The position numbers and the translations under genes were made by a program. 20,650 bases of DNA, taken from contig JADKHC010000032.1 of assembly GCA_016721945.1 (NCBI GenBank), positions 1 to 20,650 on the forward strand. Direction: 5' to 3'. The notes under the pieces are model-generated. The model did not search any database. It was given only the letters and a program-made list of their open reading frames with translations, and was not told the origin of the DNA. Origin of the DNA: Verrucomicrobiota bacterium. GTDB taxonomy: Bacteria; Verrucomicrobiota; Verrucomicrobiia; Opitutales; Opitutaceae. This document shows positions 17,952 through 20,650 of the stretch, piece by piece (within the stretch, counting starts at the first letter, position 1; every line of letters begins with the position of its first letter).

Positions 17952-20650
17952 TCAATCGCCTAAATTGCCGGGCAACCGGGCCTTTAGTTCCATCGCCAGT
18001 TTGGTCACGTTGGGCATGATCAGCATGGAGTGAGGATGCGAGGTTAGCTCGATCTGATCAATCTGTCCGGTTACGAGGCGCTTCCAGCCCATGTCTGGAT
18101 CTGGGAAAAAGTTGTAGTTCTTGCGCGGTTTGAAAAGCAGAAGATGACCCTCATAGCGGCCGGGCACGTGGTCCCAACCAGCCCGGTGATTGATGTCCTG
18201 AATCGTGGCGAGCGATGATTTGCCGGTTTGAGTTGGGTTATGGTTGGAAGGAGACAGTTTGATCTTTGACGTAACTTTTAGGCGGATCAGCTCGATCAAC
18301 ATGCGAATCTTCTCACGGAAGTAGCCGCACTTTTCCGCAAAACGCATCTGCCGGAGGTTTTCGAAATGAAAAAAGATCTTCTGGCGGATCGAACCCAGGC
18401 GGGAAAAAAACGAGCGTTCGATATGGACCGCGTTCAGATTATAACTGTCCAGCATGGCGACCGGTCCGACGCTGTGTCCGCTGGCGCGGAGCAGTCGGGC
18501 CATTTCGTACGCGACGATGCCGCCCATGCAATAGCCACCGAGGAAGTACGGGCCCTGGGGTTGGTGGTGCAGCAGTTCATCGGTGTAGTGCCGTGCCATC
18601 TGGTCGACGGTCGTGAGAAGACTGGTTTGGCCGTCGAGGCCTTGCGATTGAAAGCCGAACACTTTGATATCGGGCATGAGTTCCCGGGCCAGTTCACGGT
18701 AAAGCAGAATATTACCGCCGGCGCCGTGGACGAGATAGAGGGCCGGTCCTTTTGCGCCGGTGTTGATGGGAACGAGGGAGTTCCAGTCGGTCTTTGCCGT
18801 CGATCGGGAATCAAGGATTGTAGCGAGTTGTTCGATACAGGGCGCCTCGAAAAGTTTTGCCAGAGGAAGGCGCTGGCCGAAGGCGGTCTCGATGTCGGCC
18901 ATGAGTTTGGTGGCCAGCAGCGAGTGACCACCGAGATCGAAAAAGCTGTCGGTGATCGAGGGCACCGGTGAGTTCAGCACTTTTTCGAAGATTGCGGCGA
19001 GTTGCGTTTCCGTCGGTGTGCGCGGCGCGACAGCATCTTTTGTGATGGGCGCGGCGGTGGAGTCGGGAGCGGGCAGAGCTTTGCGATCGATTTTGCCGTT
19101 GGGGGTGAGCGGCAGGTTTTCGATGAATACAAACGCCGCGGGCAGCATGTATTCGGGCAGGTTGCCTCGCAGATGATCGCGCAGTGCGGTCGAGGTGGGC
19201 GAGGCGGCCGGGCGCGGCACAACGTAAGCAACCAACCGTTTGTCACCGGGTGTGTCTTCACGGGCGACGACGACGTTTTGTTGCACGTCTGGATGGCTGG
19301 CGAGTTGGGTTTCGATTTCGCCGAGCTCGATGCGAAAGCCTCTGATCTTCACCTGATGATCCAAGCGGCCAAGACAGTCGATATTACCGTCGGGCCGGTA
19401 ACGGGCGAGGTCTCCTGTTCGGTAGAGTTTTGCGCCAGCCTTGAAAGGATGCGGTACAAACCGGTCAGCCGTGAGGTCGGCGCGGTTATGGTAACCCCGG
19501 GCGAGGCCGTCACCACCGATCAACAGTTCACCCGGTAAGCCGATAGGCAGTGGTTGTTGATGCGGATCGAGAATGTAGATTTCGGTGTTATCGATGGGGC
19601 GGCCGATGTGGATATCGGTGGCGCTTTCAACCCGGCTACAGGTGGACCAAATCGTTGTCTCGGTCGGGCCGTACATATTCCATAGTTCGGCACAGCGAGG
19701 AAGGAGTTCGGCGGCGAGATCGGTCGGCAGGGCTTCGCCGCCACACAGGGCTTTCAGCCGGGGAGATCCTTTCCAGCCGGAGGCGAGCATGAGCCGCCAG
19801 GTGGCCGGTGTGGCTTGCAGCATCGTGACGTCGTGACGTTTGATCGTGGCAAGCAAGGCATCGCCATTGCTGGCGGTTGCGGCGGTCGCGAGAATGATTT
19901 TGGCTCCAGTCGTAAGCGGGAGGTGGAGTTCGAGCCCGGCGATGTCGAAGGAGAGTGTCGTGACCGCCAACAGCACGTCATTGGCGGTGAGCCCTGGTTC
20001 GCGTCGCATCGAATGCAGGAAGTTTACGACGGCGCGGTGGGGGATCTGCACGCCTTTGGGCTTTCCGGTGGAACCGCTGGTGTAAAGGACGTAAGCGAGA
20101 TGGCCTGGCTCCAGTTGTGCGGTCGATATAGCTATAGCGATTGGTTTAGGTAGCGGCTCGTCGATGAGGATGTGACTGGCGTTTGTCTTGGGCAGTGAGG
20201 CGAGGAGCGGGCGCTGGGTGATTAAGACCGATGCGTTGGAGTCCTCCAGCACGTAGGCGATGCGATCCGCCGGGTACGCGGGGTCGATTGGGACGTAGGC
20301 GCCGCCAGCTTTGAGTATTCCGAGGACGCCCACCACCATCTCCAGAGATCGTTCGACGCACAGGCCAACAAGTACGTCAGGGCCGATGCCGCGTGATCGG
20401 AGCAGAGCGGCGAGTTGGTCGGCACGCTGGTCCAGGGCGGCGTAGGTCAGGCTCTTGTCCTCGAAGACCAAGGCGATGGCGTTGGGGGTGCGCCGGGCCT
20501 GTTCTTCAAACAACTGGTGCAGGCAACGCTCGCGCGGGTAGTCGCAGGCGGTGTCGTTCCACTCGTTCAGCAGCTGACGCTTTTCGGCTTCAGTCGTGAT
20601 TTGTAGCTGGTCAATGGTTATGTCGGGCTTGGCGACCATCTCTTCAATGA
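17952..20650 (-). CDS. NRPS terminal part, [C off-window]-A(Gly)-T-TE; 5' end beyond the window
   Basis: The frame is open to the window edge (IEE precedes the Met at 20639), and the first residues (MVAKPDITIDQL) are a typical C-to-A linker, so a condensation domain should lie upstream. Numbered from that Met: A domain about 30-530, with Asp232 in SFDIAGLELHLP and pocket residues D-I-L-Q-L-G-M-I-W plus Lys, a glycine-type code. T domain Ser573 in LGGHSL. TE about 620-890, with Cys704 in GGYCMGG replacing the usual Ser, Asp731 in MLDSYN and His870 in HPHSML. The A, T and TE domains closely resemble the matching part of the 2382-residue megasynthase, down to shared runs such as LHLPLTTGA and LWNMYGPTETTIWSTC, which suggests duplication. 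A terminal TE means this protein ends its own chain. The next gene downstream is separated by a degraded ORF. Confidence 0.93.
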   Translation of the reverse strand, partial: IEEMVAKPDITIDQLQITTEAEKRQLLNEWNDTACDYPRERCLHQLFEEQARRTPNAIALVFEDKSLTYAALDQRADQLAALLRSRGIGPDVLVGLCVERSLEMVVGVLGILKAGGAYVPIDPAYPADRIAYVLEDSNASVLITQRPLLASLPKTNASHILIDEPLPKPIAIAISTAQLEPGHLAYVLYTSGSTGKPKGVQIPHRAVVNFLHSMRREPGLTANDVLLAVTTLSFDIAGLELHLPLTTGAKIILATAATASNGDALLATIKRHDVTMLQATPATWRLMLASGWKGSPRLKALCGGEALPTDLAAELLPRCAELWNMYGPTETTIWSTCSRVESATDIHIGRPIDNTEIYILDPHQQPLPIGLPGELLIGGDGLARGYHNRADLTADRFVPHPFKAGAKLYRTGDLARYRPDGNIDCLGRLDHQVKIRGFRIELGEIETQLASHPDVQQNVVVAREDTPGDKRLVAYVVPRPAASPTSTALRDHLRGNLPEYMLPAAFVFIENLPLTPNGKIDRKALPAPDSTAAPITKDAVAPRTPTETQLAAIFEKVLNSPVPSITDSFFDLGGHSLLATKLMADIETAFGQRLPLAKLFEAPCIEQLATILDSRSTAKTDWNSLVPINTGAKGPALYLVHGAGGNILLYRELARELMPDIKVFGFQSQGLDGQTSLLTTVDQMARHYTDELLHHQPQGPYFLGGYCMGGIVAYEMARLLRASGHSVGPVAMLDSYNLNAVHIERSFFSRLGSIRQKIFFHFENLRQMRFAEKCGYFREKIRMLIELIRLKVTSKIKLSPSNHNPTQTGKSSLATIQDINHRAGWDHVPGRYEGHLLLFKPRKNYNFFPDPDMGWKRLVTGQIDQIELTSHPHSMLIMPNVTKLAMELKARLPGNLGD

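Noticed and set aside
1..20650. tRNA, rRNA, CRISPR arrays, insertion sequences, attachment sites
   Set aside because: I found no cloverleaf, regularly spaced repeats, transposase motifs or integrase in any part of the window.

Overview
The window looks like an accessory secondary-metabolite region of a Gram-negative bacterium. It carries a lipoprotein signal, an outer-membrane beta-barrel and an exosortase. The exosortase/TPR/beta-barrel gene set, a moderately high GC content and the near absence of Shine-Dalgarno motifs would fit a Verrucomicrobiota-type (for example Opitutales-like) genome. That assignment is an inference from gene content only. Everything except one gene reads on the minus strand.

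Left part (1-4133, minus): an exosortase operon. In transcription order it is an outer-membrane beta-barrel gene, an exosortase and a TPR lipoprotein. The exosortase is intact with its Cys/Arg/His residues. Both flanking genes are broken: the beta-barrel by two single-base frameshifts, the TPR gene by an in-frame stop and three single-base frameshifts. Every frameshift is repaired by adding one C to a coding-strand CCC.

Centre (4285-5022, plus): a Sfp-type phosphopantetheinyl transferase, which can supply the arms for the carrier domains next door. It converges on the megasynthase; a long imperfect inverted repeat lies between the two stop codons.

Right part (5229-20650, minus): a hybrid NRPS/PKS locus. 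It starts off-window with an NRPS ending in A(Gly)-T-TE. Then come a degraded, unrecognised ORF, an ATP-grasp protein, a YdcF-like membrane protein, an OafA-type acyltransferase, a stand-alone A(Ser)-T protein and a 2382-residue KS-AT-ACP-C-A(Gly)-T-TE protein. The last two overlap by ATGA. Together they form a compact line that would join serine, one unreduced malonyl unit and glycine. The releasing thioesterase has Cys in place of the usual Ser. A beta-ketoacyl-glycyl thioester is the classic substrate for Dieckmann closure to a tetramic acid, so a seryl-tetramate or the linear acid is a testable product. The off-window NRPS ends in a closely similar Gly-T-TE(Cys) unit, so the locus has two release points. 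The ATP-grasp, acyltransferase and YdcF proteins are candidate tailoring or envelope functions.
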